Positions 8,718 through 17,581 of a stretch of 64,000 nucleotides of DNA are shown here, in pieces. Source of the stretch: Odoribacter sp. (GTDB lineage: Bacteria > Bacteroidota > Bacteroidia > Bacteroidales > Muribaculaceae); contig JAMPHZ010000015.1 of assembly GCA_023663145.1 (NCBI GenBank), positions 1-64,000 of the forward strand. Reading direction: 5' to 3'. How positions within the stretch are numbered: position 1 is the first letter of the stretch; the number at the start of each line of letters is the position of its first letter. The notes under the pieces were generated by a model that saw nothing but the letters and a program-made list of their open reading frames with translations, was not told where the DNA came from and made no database searches. A program made the position numbers and the translations under genes.

Positions 8718-9337
8718 TTACCTACGACTTCAAGGAGTGTGACATCGAAGATCAGTGTCTGGTTCGGGCCTATACCCGGCACACCTTGTGCGCCGTATGC
8801 AAGTTCGGCCGGAATGAATAAGCGCCATTGCGAGCCAGCGTTCATCATCTGAAGAGCCTCAACCCATCCGGGAATAACTTGTGTGACACCGAAGGTCGCA
8901 GGCTCACCGCGTTCCTCGCTTGAATCAAATACAGTGCCGTCAATCAGGCGCCCTGTATAGTGTACAACGACACGGTCTGTCGCTTCCGGTTTGGCTCCGG
9001 TACCTTCTTTTATAACTTCATATTGGAGACCTGAGGGTGTTACTTTCACTTCCTCGCGGCTGCCGTTTTTGTCAAGGAACTCACGACCTGCTTTTGCATT
9101 CGCTTCCGATGCGACTTTGGCTTCTTCTTGTTGGCGTGATTCGAGCGCCTGAAAATATTCTTGTATTACAGCTTTTGCTTCGTCGTATGTCATTTTAGGC
9201 TGTGCACCGTAGAATACCGCGGCAACTCCATCGGCAAAACTGTCAACATCTATCTTGTCAATACCCGAGGCGCGGAAATTATTACCCATGCTAAGGCCGA
9301 GCGCGTAGCTGAGGCGATCAAATTCTTTGTTATCCAT
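8714..9337 (-). CDS. FKBP-type peptidyl-prolyl isomerase, no signal peptide
   Basis: A 207-residue FklB/Mip-like isomerase and first gene of the FKBP operon. Residues 1-95 are helical (YALGLSMGNNF... and a Glu/Gln/Ala-rich helix); residues 100-207 are the FKBP domain (VHYTGRLIDGTVFDSS, VIPGWVEALQMM, PAELAYGAQG, LIFDVTLLEV). No export signal is visible, so it is likely cytoplasmic, unlike its two operon partners. A promoter lies about 105 bases upstream. Confidence 0.88.
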   Translation of the reverse strand: MDNKEFDRLSYALGLSMGNNFRASGIDKIDVDSFADGVAAVFYGAQPKMTYDEAKAVIQEYFQALESRQQEEAKVASEANAKAGREFLDKNGSREEVKVTPSGLQYEVIKEGTGAKPEATDRVVVHYTGRLIDGTVFDSSEERGEPATFGVTQVIPGWVEALQMMNAGSQWRLFIPAELAYGAQGVPGIGPNQTLIFDVTLLEVVGK

Positions 9338-9441
9338 AATCTATGTTTTAAATATTTAGTTTGCATAAACAACTGTCAGGATTATGAACCCCGGCATGAA
9401 TCCGGAGCATCTTGAACAGTCACTTTGCGGAAACGTCGGGG

Positions 9442-9473
9442 CAAAGTTACTCACTTGCCGTCAACTATCCAAC
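9442..9473 (-). promoter_or_regulatory. Promoter of the three-FKBP operon
   Basis: On the minus strand, GTTG (9470-9473), 20 bases and TAACTTTG (9442-9449) form a near-perfect Bacteroidetes promoter. The leader is about 100 bases. Confidence 0.7.
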
Positions 9474-9533
9474 TAAATAACATTTTTTGACGGGGAGTTA
9501 CAAGCGCAAATGTCTGGTTTTATATATTATTAA

Positions 9534-9573
9534 CGCAAAAAAAGTGCGGCTACTCTCACGAGCGGCCGCACTT
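9534..9573 (-). terminator. Rho-independent terminator of the endonuclease gene
   Basis: A 9-bp GC-rich stem (9565-9573 with 9542-9550) is followed on the minus strand by a run of T residues (9541 down to 9534). It lies about 70 bases after the stop at 9646. Confidence 0.8.
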
Positions 9574-9645
9574 CAACCTATGATTCACTTTGCTAAAAAA
9601 ATCTTGTATGTATCCTTATATTATCTCTTATTGTTAAATACGGTT

Positions 9646-12033
9646 TTATTTCACAAGCACGCGGCGTGCGAAATCATCGACTGCTACTATGTAAAGGCCG
9701 GCCGGCAGTTCGAATGTTGTTTCACCCGCTTTTACGGTTCCGCTGAACACAACGGTTCCGTCAAGGGCATATATTCCGGCTGCGACTTCTGTGGTAGCTT
9801 CTATCATGAGTAGGCCGTCGCGGCAGAATGCATCCCATCGGTGATAGTCAGCAACCTCGTCAGGTACCAGTCCAGAGAAGTTGGTTGCCTCAATGTCATC
9901 TATGTTGACGCGTGCGCCTGATTTCTGTGCAATGCGCAGGCGTGCGGGTGATGCAATGTTCACTATGAATGAAAATTCTTTGTAAGATGTGTCCTCAACC
10001 TTTGCTGTGCCTGCCGGGTGCCATGTGTTACCGCCATCGGTAGTGTATAGCAGTTCAAGTTCGGCTTCTGAATCTTTATTATAGCGTTTTGCGTGGAAAC
10101 GTACTACGCCGATACCACCGTTGTGCATCTCCGCCATTTCGATTGAGGAAGTTGATGTTTTACCAAGCCGCAGAGCTTGATTGCCTGTGTGTGCTTCTGA
10201 TTTTACAGGCCATACTCCGGCGTCGGTGAAGTTCCACACACCGGCCGATCCGCTGTATTGGTGTGCTGAGTATGTGCCGGTGTCATCAGCCGGTTCGAAA
10301 TCTTCGTAGATCGTTGTAACGTCAGCGGCCGTGCCTTCTGCCTCGGCATTGTCGTTGAAATATCCGTCGGCTGATGCGATGATGGAGGTACGGAAAAAGC
10401 CGGGTGTGGGTGAGTTGAGGCGCATATATAGACGATCTTCCTCCGGGTCAAGGGTTAGTGATGTGCTCCAGTTTGACTTGTCGGTCGATATCTCGAACGG
10501 AGAACTTACACTTACCGTTATGTCGGAATCTATGTTATATGCGTTTACCAACAATTCCGCGGCTTCTGACGGGGCACCGGGCGCGGTAGAGAAGTTCAGC
10601 TCGCCGTCAAAAAGGAATTCAATCAGCGGCTGAGGCTCAAGAGTGGTCACTGATACAATATCAGATACCAAGTGGGCTGATTTTATTACATAAGTGTATG
10701 TTGTGGACGGCTCCAGGTCTTCCACTATAAACGACTCATCGGAAGCTGCTACAGACCGTGGATATTCATCAAGTGATACGCCGTTGTGTTGCACGTCAAG
10801 GGTGTATTCGCCACGCGAGTCGGCATCGCCGACATTTGACCATATGGCAATAAATGAATCCTCCCCAATCGTTGTCACTGGACCTGCCGGGAGGGTTGTT
10901 ATGGCTGATCCGGAGAGATTGACCTTGGAAGAGATGCTACCGCAGCTTATTGTGACGGAGCCTGTATAGGATCCCGCAGCCTGTGGGTTGAAGGTTACGG
11001 TTACACTCGTGCCTTGATTGGCGGCAGAGGCTGTTATCTGCGTGGGGGCTACGCTGAATCCTGTGCCGCTCGCGCTTATGGTCACATTGCCGGTCAAGGC
11101 AGAACCTTTGATGTTTATGGTTGCGGTGCGTGCAAAGCCTGGTACTGTAGTGCCTATATTGACCGATGATCCGTTTGCCGGCAGGGTCAGAACCGGGTTT
11201 TGGGATCCTGAGGCATACCAGCTTTCGCCCTTTTTGTCACCCCATATGTATTCGACCAGTTCGGGATGGTCAATGAATGGATTTCTGTTTTTCTGTTGTG
11301 CGTACACTGCGTCGTTGCGGTTTATCTCCTTATCGCTGACCGGATCCTGACGATGCCATTTTAACAGCAGGTTCAGGGCCCATGTAGAGAAAACGGGATA
11401 ATTGTTGCCGGCGAGCATGTCGCTTTTCCATGAAGATATACGGGAATTATAGGCGGCTGCCATGTAAAAATATGAGCGCGCAAAGTCACCTTTGTATTCG
11501 TCATCCGGCTCAAATACTGTGCCTGAGTATCCTGGGAAGGTTGACTTACCCAGGCGCCCGAGAGCCTTGATGCCTCCGGAAGCCGGAAGTGTTGTGCCTC
11601 CGGCGCATTCTCCGTAGGGATGGTTTGAGCGTTGGCCGTTCACTTTACCGTCGGTGGGATATATATGGAACGCATCGCTCACCATCGGTGACGCATCGTT
11701 GAACCAGCTTTTAGGGAATGAGTGTTCGCGGTTATAACATGAGCCTACGGCAGAGTATGAGCCGCATTGATCAGTCTTGTATCGGTATTCCTTGGTGGAG
11801 TACATGTCCCATATAGTGCCGTTGGCACGTGTGTCAGACGTCTTGTATAGAGTCCATAGCCCGCTGTACGATACTGTGGTGTGATTGGATACAACGCCAC
11901 TTAAGGCAGTCAGGAGCGATTGTCCTGTTCTACCTTCGCATGATGAATAGTAAGAGGCGGGAGCCGCTGCTTCTGTCGATTGTATAGAACCGACAAAAGC
12001 CATTGCGAGGAAAATGTTTTTTAAACTTTTCAT
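9646..12033 (-). CDS. Secreted endonuclease I family protein with C-terminal sorting-like module
   Basis: A 795-residue exported nuclease. After a signal peptide (about 23 residues), residues 25-270 form an EndA/NucM-type endonuclease I domain: NREHSFPKSWF holds the catalytic His, and DAFHIYPTDGKVNGQRSN and the RNDAVYAQQKNRNPFIDHPE helix are typical. Residues 280-380 look like an immunoglobulin-like (abnormal-spindle-type) domain, followed by a fibronectin type III-like domain and a lectin/adhesin-like beta domain. The last 30 residues (GIYALDG...PAGLYIVAVDDFARRVLV) form the C-terminal module seen in other secreted proteins here. Likely a surface or extracellular nuclease used for scavenging DNA or RNA. 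Confidence 0.88.
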   Translation of the reverse strand: MKSLKNIFLAMAFVGSIQSTEAAAPASYYSSCEGRTGQSLLTALSGVVSNHTTVSYSGLWTLYKTSDTRANGTIWDMYSTKEYRYKTDQCGSYSAVGSCYNREHSFPKSWFNDASPMVSDAFHIYPTDGKVNGQRSNHPYGECAGGTTLPASGGIKALGRLGKSTFPGYSGTVFEPDDEYKGDFARSYFYMAAAYNSRISSWKSDMLAGNNYPVFSTWALNLLLKWHRQDPVSDKEINRNDAVYAQQKNRNPFIDHPELVEYIWGDKKGESWYASGSQNPVLTLPANGSSVNIGTTVPGFARTATINIKGSALTGNVTISASGTGFSVAPTQITASAANQGTSVTVTFNPQAAGSYTGSVTISCGSISSKVNLSGSAITTLPAGPVTTIGEDSFIAIWSNVGDADSRGEYTLDVQHNGVSLDEYPRSVAASDESFIVEDLEPSTTYTYVIKSAHLVSDIVSVTTLEPQPLIEFLFDGELNFSTAPGAPSEAAELLVNAYNIDSDITVSVSSPFEISTDKSNWSTSLTLDPEEDRLYMRLNSPTPGFFRTSIIASADGYFNDNAEAEGTAADVTTIYEDFEPADDTGTYSAHQYSGSAGVWNFTDAGVWPVKSEAHTGNQALRLGKTSTSSIEMAEMHNGGIGVVRFHAKRYNKDSEAELELLYTTDGGNTWHPAGTAKVEDTSYKEFSFIVNIASPARLRIAQKSGARVNIDDIEATNFSGLVPDEVADYHRWDAFCRDGLLMIEATTEVAAGIYALDGTVVFSGTVKAGETTFELPAGLYIVAVDDFARRVLVK

Positions 12034-12173
12034 CAGTAATTAGAGTGATTCACAAGGTTATTGCCATGTTATATAGTTTTATGGCAAAAGGACTCCAAAA
12101 TTACTTGTTTTTTCTGAGAATGCAAAGAAAAAAATCTGAAAAATAAAAAAACAAGGAAAAAGTTGCGCTAAAA

Positions 12174-12205
12174 TTTGCCCAAATGAAAAAAGATGTCTAA
12201 CTTTG
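12174..12205 (+). promoter_or_regulatory. Consensus promoter of tRNA-Cys
   Basis: TTTG (12174-12177), a 20-base spacer and TAACTTTG (12198-12205) match the Bacteroidetes consensus perfectly. The tRNA begins 13 bases downstream. Confidence 0.85.
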
Positions 12206-12217
12206 CCGTCGCTAATC

Positions 12218-12288
12218 GGTTCCTTGGCCGAGTGGTTAGGCAACGGTCTGCAAAACCGTGTACAGCAGTTCGAATCTGCTAGGAACCT
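12218..12288 (+). tRNA. tRNA-Cys (anticodon GCA)
   Basis: A 71-nt cloverleaf. Acceptor GGTTCCT (12218-12224) pairs with AGGAACC (12281-12287); the discriminator base is T (12288), as expected for Cys. The D stem is GCC/GGC; anticodon stem ACGGT/ACCGT encloses CTGCAAA with anticodon GCA at 12250-12252; the T arm is AGCAG-TTCGAAT-CTGCT. CCA is not encoded. It has its own promoter and terminator. Confidence 0.97.
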
Positions 12289-12294
12289 CTGATA

Positions 12295-12326
12295 AGCCCG
12301 ACTGTTTTTCACAGCCGGGCTTTTTT
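12295..12326 (+). terminator. Rho-independent terminator of tRNA-Cys
   Basis: An 11-bp stem with one mismatch (12295-12305 with 12311-12321) is followed by six T residues. It lies seven bases after the tRNA. Confidence 0.9.
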
Positions 12327-12404
12327 CGTTATAGCTATTTCGCAAGAGTATTGGTCATGTGGCACCGACCCATCCTGTCGGTTGACCGGAAGGTATGGAC
12401 ATGG

Positions 12405-12446
12405 ATAAAATAAACACCGGGCTCACAATTGTGTGTGCCCGGTGTT
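12405..12446 (-). terminator. Terminator of the phosphodiester glycosidase gene
   Basis: A 15-bp stem with one mismatch (12432-12446 with 12413-12427, loop ATTG) is followed on the minus strand by TTTATTTTA. It lies 24 bases after the stop at 12470. Confidence 0.85.
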
Positions 12447-12469
12447 GTTAGTGCTTACAGGCTGATTGT

Positions 12470-14890
12470 TTAGAACGCTACCTTGGTTGATGCACCGTCA
12501 GCGGTGAGCAGCACTACGCCGTGTCCGGCAGGAAGAGCGATTGACGAACCGCTGCCAGTTGCGATGATGCGGCCGGCCAGGTCGGTGATGGTAATCTCAC
12601 GGGCCGGAACGGCAAGATGAGCAACGCCTCCCTGAACCACTACGTTAACATTGCCGGTGCCGTCGGCGGTTACGTCGCTGATGCCTTTTGTGATGTCATA
12701 GTTCTGCTTGATGGCCGTGAATTCAATATGACATTCAGTGCCGGCGGGGCTGCCGAAGTTCACAATCATGTTTTTTATGGTTAGGGGGAAGATTGTGAGG
12801 TCATCGGTGGGGAAGTAATCGCTCAGTAGCATGCGGGCTGTGGTCTCCTCGCCTGCCGGGATATCCTTTATTAGCAATTCTGTTGTGGCTGAGGCGTTGG
12901 CCGGAATTACGTTGAGTGCGATGCTTGATATGATGGCTTCACCGGGCTTGATGTCAAAATCAATGGCTTCAGGTATGCCGTATGTTTTGGCATCGGGGAA
13001 TGTTACGGTCGTTTTTGGTCCACGTGTACGGGCTATTGAGAAGTCGAAAGTCATGCTGCCGTCGCCGGGAGTAAATACGAAATTGTTGACGTCGCTTTTT
13101 GATGTGCGCCAGCTTGAGGCAGTGGTGAAATCGAACAGAGGTAATGTGTAGCCGTCGGCGTTTTCTACCACAATGGTTTGGGTAACTGAGATATCACCTA
13201 ATGTACCGTTGATGGTGGTTGTGCCGTTGGCGACGGCACGCACGATACCTTTCTCGTCAACTGTGGCGATGTCGGTATCGGAGCTTGTCCATGAAAGGGC
13301 GGCGGGGTTGAGCATTACGCGGCCGCCGTGCACGTCGGAGAAAAGACCGATTTCATAAGGATGGCGCTCGTCAATGATCACTGTGGGCTGCAGCAGTTCG
13401 GCTGATGCGGCGTCTTCAACAAATATAGGCATTGATACCTCCACATCGCCGAAATGTGCGGTTAGGGCATGGCAGCCGCGGCCGGTGATGTTGACTGAGT
13501 GGCCATCTTCTGATATAACACCCAGTTCGGCAGGGCATGAGAGTGTGAAGTCTTTAAAGTCAGTGTCGATGGCCAATCCGTATTTGTTGAAGGCCATCAC
13601 GCGGGGTGTGTATATGCCGAGGAAGGGCATCGAGGGGTTAAAATCGTAGAAGCCGAGTTCGGCCACTGTGTTGTCTTCAGGTGCTTCAAGTACACCGTAG
13701 ACCGCATTGGTTACCGAGCGTTCGCTGCCGTCTGAACAATCGTTGCGCACACCTAAGGCCTCGGTATAGAGTGTTGAAGATCCGCCCCCGTCAAGGTTTA
13801 CACCTTCGGCGCATCCGGCAAAGATCAGCAGGTCGCCGAGGGTGCCGGTGGTACATCCGGCTGATGATCCTGAGCGCCCGTCAACTACCATCATCACGAT
13901 TTTTGTGCCGTCGGCGCTGACGCCTATGCCGGTACGGGGATGGCGTGCCGATGCGTCGCCTCGTTCGCCTTCGCTGTCAAGATTCACTCCGTCACCCACA
14001 TTCTTCGGGTTACCGGATACAATGCAGGAAGGTATGATTTTTGTGCCGTCGGGGGTGAGTGTGATGTTATCGAATGTAACTATGTCGCCGATGGCAAGGT
14101 TGTTTACGAAGTCATTGGCAGTGCCGCGGCCAAGGATGACAAAGCCGTCATCAGGGATGGTGAGGTCTCCGGTATGTGTGGCCGTGGAGGTCACCTCAAG
14201 CCGGTAGGAGCATCCGGCCCAGAAATTATCACCTTCAACCAGACGCGCGGTGACTTCCGAACAGTTGTCGGCGAGGCCGGTCTGGTTGGTGGAGCCCCAG
14301 TAACGGGAGGTGTATAGGGTTACGGCATTGTTGGGCGCGTCGTTGTTGACAGCCTTGAAAGGCACGGTGGTCTCGCCGGCGGTGGCTGTGCCTGTTCCGA
14401 AGTTCAGGCGGCATATGCGTGCGACACCGTCAATATCGACAGAGAACTGATACCACTGACCCGACGAGCGGAACAGCTCGCGGTCGGAGGCGAATGCATT
14501 TATCGGGGTGCCTACTACGCTTGATCCGTTGGTGGCCTTTCCTCCGGTGAGGTAAAAGTCGCCGTTGGAGCCTGCGAAGTAATGTAGTCCGTCATGGGAC
14601 TTGTTCTGTGCCATGACTGACGGTTTACCTGTGCCGGCAACTTTGTCAGCGCCACTGAGTGTGCGTATTGATACACCGGGTGTCGACTGGTCAATTGTTA
14701 CATAAAATACATTCATGCTCACTGTGCCGGTCAGGCGCAGTTGGGTCTGGGTAGTGCCCGGGCCAACCTTGGCATGAAACACGGTATCAACGCTATAAAC
14801 GCCGGTCGATGTGTTTACAGTAGTTCCGCGGCCGTTCATTGACAGTGCGCACGTCAGAAGTAAACAGGAGGGAAGTAGAAGTTTCTTCAT
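12470..14890 (-). CDS. Secreted phosphodiester glycosidase (NAGPA-like) with Ig-like domain
   Basis: An 806-residue exported protein. A signal peptide (MKKLLLPSCLLLTCALSMNG) starts at 14890; a longer in-frame start at 14947 would overlap the promoter. Residues about 75-430 match the phosphodiester glycosidase domain of the human uncovering enzyme (NAGPA) family: HPRTGIGVSADG, MMVVDGRS, and EGVNLDGGGSSTLY. A BIG2-type Ig-like domain (SWTSSDTDIATVDEKGIV...) lies at about residues 520-580. The C-terminal module (ITDLAGRIIATG...LPAGHGVVLLTAD) is of the kind found on secreted cargo. The natural substrate is unknown; cleavage of a sugar-1-phosphate diester is inferred from the family. Confidence 0.85.
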   Translation of the reverse strand: MKKLLLPSCLLLTCALSMNGRGTTVNTSTGVYSVDTVFHAKVGPGTTQTQLRLTGTVSMNVFYVTIDQSTPGVSIRTLSGADKVAGTGKPSVMAQNKSHDGLHYFAGSNGDFYLTGGKATNGSSVVGTPINAFASDRELFRSSGQWYQFSVDIDGVARICRLNFGTGTATAGETTVPFKAVNNDAPNNAVTLYTSRYWGSTNQTGLADNCSEVTARLVEGDNFWAGCSYRLEVTSTATHTGDLTIPDDGFVILGRGTANDFVNNLAIGDIVTFDNITLTPDGTKIIPSCIVSGNPKNVGDGVNLDSEGERGDASARHPRTGIGVSADGTKIVMMVVDGRSGSSAGCTTGTLGDLLIFAGCAEGVNLDGGGSSTLYTEALGVRNDCSDGSERSVTNAVYGVLEAPEDNTVAELGFYDFNPSMPFLGIYTPRVMAFNKYGLAIDTDFKDFTLSCPAELGVISEDGHSVNITGRGCHALTAHFGDVEVSMPIFVEDAASAELLQPTVIIDERHPYEIGLFSDVHGGRVMLNPAALSWTSSDTDIATVDEKGIVRAVANGTTTINGTLGDISVTQTIVVENADGYTLPLFDFTTASSWRTSKSDVNNFVFTPGDGSMTFDFSIARTRGPKTTVTFPDAKTYGIPEAIDFDIKPGEAIISSIALNVIPANASATTELLIKDIPAGEETTARMLLSDYFPTDDLTIFPLTIKNMIVNFGSPAGTECHIEFTAIKQNYDITKGISDVTADGTGNVNVVVQGGVAHLAVPAREITITDLAGRIIATGSGSSIALPAGHGVVLLTADGASTKVAF

Positions 14891-14944
14891 GGACAAAATA
14901 GTTGTATTTTTAAGGTTTTTATTCAAGGTTTGGGTTATTTGTGG

Positions 14945-14976
14945 CAAAGATAGTCACAAAAATGGTTATCGCCAAG
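14945..14976 (-). promoter_or_regulatory. Promoter of the phosphodiester glycosidase gene
   Basis: On the minus strand, CTTG (14973-14976), 20 bases and TATCTTTG (14945-14952). The ATG at 14890 is 55 bases downstream. Confidence 0.7.
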
Positions 14977-15017
14977 AACATCGCCGACTTTTTGACGAAA
15001 ATCGCTTGTGCCTGAAT

Positions 15018-16010
15018 TTATATAATGAACAGGTCTGATGTCTCGAAGCGTGGTAGTGCCACGAGATAAACGGTGCCTGGTCCTATATTGGCTGAGGAGG
15101 CTGCCGGAAGTATCGAGATGCTGCGTAATGCATTGAGTACGGTTGCCACAGCAGTCTCGGGGGTGTTGTTGTCCTCGCTGAGGTGACACAGGAAGATATG
15201 TCTCAGGCGGGGTGTATAGATTTCGGTAAGGTAGCGGGCGGTAACGCTGTTGTCCATGTGGCCTGTTGCCGAGCGTATGCGAGCCTTGAGATGCTCGGTA
15301 TATCGGCCGTTGGCCAGCATGATTGAGTCGTAGTTGCTTTCTATGACCAATGACGTGGCACGACGTATGTAAAAGTCGGCCCGTGGAGTCACCTCGCCCA
15401 TGTCGGTTGCCACTACCAGAGCGCTCTCTCCCATGGCCACATGGTAGCCGCAGTTATCGGTGCCGTCGTGGCTGGTCTCGAACGGCGTGATTGTAATTGA
15501 TCCGAATGTGTATTCGTGTTCTTTATATATGGGAGAGTGGTAATCTTTTATGCGGCGGGAGATATTATGACGGCGCAGCAGCCCCTCGAGTGTCTTGAGT
15601 GTTGAGAACAGCCTCATGTGAGGATTGCGCCTAAGTATCGAATATGCGAATTTTACATGATCGGCATGGTCATGGGTGAGGAAAATTCCATGTATGGTGT
15701 TGATGTCTACCCCGTTGGCTGCCAGTTCTTTGATTACTTTGTTGTTGTCGACGCCCGCATCTATGAGTATGCCATCGGAAGGCGTGCCTACATATGAGCA
15801 GTTGCCGCTTGAGCCGCTGCCGAATGATATATACCTCAGTTGCTCAGGTCTGTTACGGAAGTTAGGCGCGACATTGAAATCATCGTCATCGGCCGCAGGA
15901 GCTTCCGGTTGCAGGGAGGTTGCGGAGATGTTGTCAACTGCTGTGTCGTTGCCGAAAAGGCTTGGAAGATCTTCGATCGGGCGTGTGGAGCGGCGTGAAC
16001 GGCGTGCCAT
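15018..16010 (-). CDS. MBL-fold metallo-hydrolase, YycJ-like, with N-terminal extension
   Basis: A 330-residue metallo-beta-lactamase-fold hydrolase. Residues about 58-320 fit the YycJ/WalJ group: SFGSGSSGNCSYV, the metal motif THDHADH, DNCGYHV, ATDMGEVT and a late FLCHLSEDNN. The first 55 residues are an extra, Arg-rich then acidic, probably disordered tail (ARRSRRSTRP..., AADDDDF) not needed for the fold. Relatives are nucleases or regulators of cell-wall signalling; the substrate here is unknown. It is the last gene of pgi-murI-methyltransferase-yycJ, four bases after its neighbour. Confidence 0.8.
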   Translation of the reverse strand: MARRSRRSTRPIEDLPSLFGNDTAVDNISATSLQPEAPAADDDDFNVAPNFRNRPEQLRYISFGSGSSGNCSYVGTPSDGILIDAGVDNNKVIKELAANGVDINTIHGIFLTHDHADHVKFAYSILRRNPHMRLFSTLKTLEGLLRRHNISRRIKDYHSPIYKEHEYTFGSITITPFETSHDGTDNCGYHVAMGESALVVATDMGEVTPRADFYIRRATSLVIESNYDSIMLANGRYTEHLKARIRSATGHMDNSVTARYLTEIYTPRLRHIFLCHLSEDNNTPETAVATVLNALRSISILPAASSANIGPGTVYLVALPRFETSDLFII

Positions 16011-16014
16011 GGTA

Positions 16015-16728
16015 TCAGGAGCAGATTAGGAAGATTGTAGGTATTTTGGAATAATCGCAGCTGCGTTTACGCCAGCCTGATACTGTGTCGGTGATGATTG
16101 ACTGCCGGGGCCCGGTTATGTCGGATGCCACACAAAGGCGTGTGTCGGGCATCAGGGTGTTGAGCAGGTCTGACAACAGGCGGTTATTACGGTAAGGAGT
16201 CTCGATGAATATCTGGGTCTGCCGGCGTGAGTGTGCAGCGCGTTCCATATCTTTGATGGATCGGTTGCGTGCGTTTCCTTCAATGGGCAAGTAGCCGTGG
16301 AATGTGAATGATTGACCGTTTGAGCCACTTGCCATGAGTGACAGTATTATACTTGATGGTCCTACCAGCGGAACCACGCGGTATCCGCGGCGCTGGGCGG
16401 CGGCTACAATATCGGCTCCCGGATCAGCTACGGCCGGGCAACCGGCCTCACTCACCACTCCTATGTCGAATCCTTGTTCCATGGGAGTGAGCATAGCGTC
16501 AACAGCTGCGGCCGGTGTGTGCTCGCTCAGTTCCTCGAAATGCAAATCGTCAATCACTATATCGCGTGATGCCGCGCGCAGAAACCGGCGTGCCGAGCGG
16601 AGGTTTTCCACCACAAAATATTTAACCTGCCGCAGCAGTTCTATATTGGCCTGCGGAAGCACCTGTGCCACAGGGGTGTCGCCCATCGGCACCGGAAATA
16701 GGTAAAGGGTTGGTGTGGAATCGCTCAT
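16015..16728 (-). CDS. RsmI-like SAM-dependent methyltransferase
   Basis: A 237-residue tetrapyrrole-methylase-fold enzyme of the RsmI group. Visible are LYLFPVPMGD at the start, the cofactor region VSEAGCPAVADPGADIV (about residue 93), VPLVGPSSIILSLMASG and FHGYLP. RsmI proper methylates the 2'-OH of C1402 in 16S rRNA, but is about 280-290 residues long; this shorter form lacks the usual C-terminal extension and may be a paralogue with another target. It sits between murI and the YycJ-like gene in one operon. Confidence 0.8.
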   Translation of the reverse strand: MSDSTPTLYLFPVPMGDTPVAQVLPQANIELLRQVKYFVVENLRSARRFLRAASRDIVIDDLHFEELSEHTPAAAVDAMLTPMEQGFDIGVVSEAGCPAVADPGADIVAAAQRRGYRVVPLVGPSSIILSLMASGSNGQSFTFHGYLPIEGNARNRSIKDMERAAHSRRQTQIFIETPYRNNRLLSDLLNTLMPDTRLCVASDITGPRQSIITDTVSGWRKRSCDYSKIPTIFLICS

Positions 16729-16732
16729 GTGG

Positions 16733-17581
16733 TTAAAGGATTATGCGTGTAGCGGTCACGGACTCGTTGAGGAACATGCCGGCAACATCGTTGAATTTGG
16801 AAGCCTCCTCGGTGGTGAGGAATCGGGCGGAGGCCCCCCGGCTTATGCGCCTCTCCATATCAGGATGTCGGTCAAGATAGTTTGCCAATGAGTCGGCTAC
16901 TATTTTTCCTTGGCCAAGTAAGTTTACTCCCATTGGCACATATCGCGATATTTTAGGGAGCAGCAACGGGTAGTGGGTGCATCCAAGGATGATTGTGTCA
17001 ATGTCTGGATCAAGAGCCATCAGTGTGTCAAGATCTTTTTTTACAAAGAAATCAGCACCTTCTCCGGCAGCCTCCCGATATTCAACTAATGGTACCCACA
17101 TGGGACATGCATGGGATGACACTCTGAATTCGGGATATAGCTTGGCGATCTCCAGGTCATAGCTCTGTGAGGCTATGGTGCCCGGTGTCCCGAGCAGCCC
17201 TATGTGTCCGTTACGCGAGATGTCACCGAGTTTCTCAGCCGTAGGACGTATGACACCCAATACGCGGCGCGCCGGATCTATGCCTTCGAGGTCGCGTTGC
17301 TGGATGGAACGCAGCGCTTTGGCTGATGCGGTGTTACATGCTATTATCACAAGATGGCATCCAAGCTCGAACAAGCGTTTCACTGCCTGGAGTGTGAACT
17401 CGTATACCAGTTCGAATGACCGCGGGCCGTAAGGAGCTCTGGCGTTGTCGCCAAGGTACAGGTAGTCGTACTGTGGCATGCTGTGGCGCAGTTCCTCCAG
17501 TACAGTGAGACCGCCGTAGCCCGAGTCGAATACTCCTATCGGCCCGGGCTGTGACGGCAGCTCTGTCAGTTTGTCAATCAA
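16733..17581 (-). CDS. murI: Glutamate racemase
   Basis: Makes D-glutamate for peptidoglycan in the cytoplasm. 282 residues, usual for MurI. The substrate and catalytic motifs are all present: [11 protein letters not shown] (residue about 19), [11 protein letters not shown], the first catalytic Cys in IACNTAS and the second in LGCTHYPLL. Its ATG overlaps the pgi stop by four bases (ATGA), so it is translated with pgi. Confidence 0.95.
   Translation of the reverse strand: MIDKLTELPSQPGPIGVFDSGYGGLTVLEELRHSMPQYDYLYLGDNARAPYGPRSFELVYEFTLQAVKRLFELGCHLVIIACNTASAKALRSIQQRDLEGIDPARRVLGVIRPTAEKLGDISRNGHIGLLGTPGTIASQSYDLEIAKLYPEFRVSSHACPMWVPLVEYREAAGEGADFFVKKDLDTLMALDPDIDTIILGCTHYPLLLPKISRYVPMGVNLLGQGKIVADSLANYLDRHPDMERRISRGASARFLTTEEASKFNDVAGMFLNESVTATRIIL

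Larger units (their letters stand above)
9338..9645. other. Intergenic region between the FKBP operon and the endonuclease gene
   Basis: These 308 bases hold the FKBP-operon promoter (9442-9473), its leader of about 100 bases, and the terminator of the endonuclease gene (9534-9573). I see no convincing gene here; the ORFs that cross it are shadows. Confidence 0.6.

Noticed and set aside
12218..12288. tRNA-Cys as an integration site of a mobile element
   Set aside because: Both flanks are ordinary chromosomal genes; no integrase, no repeat of the tRNA 3' end and no phage-like genes are near. The phage-like cassette lies more than 46 kb away.
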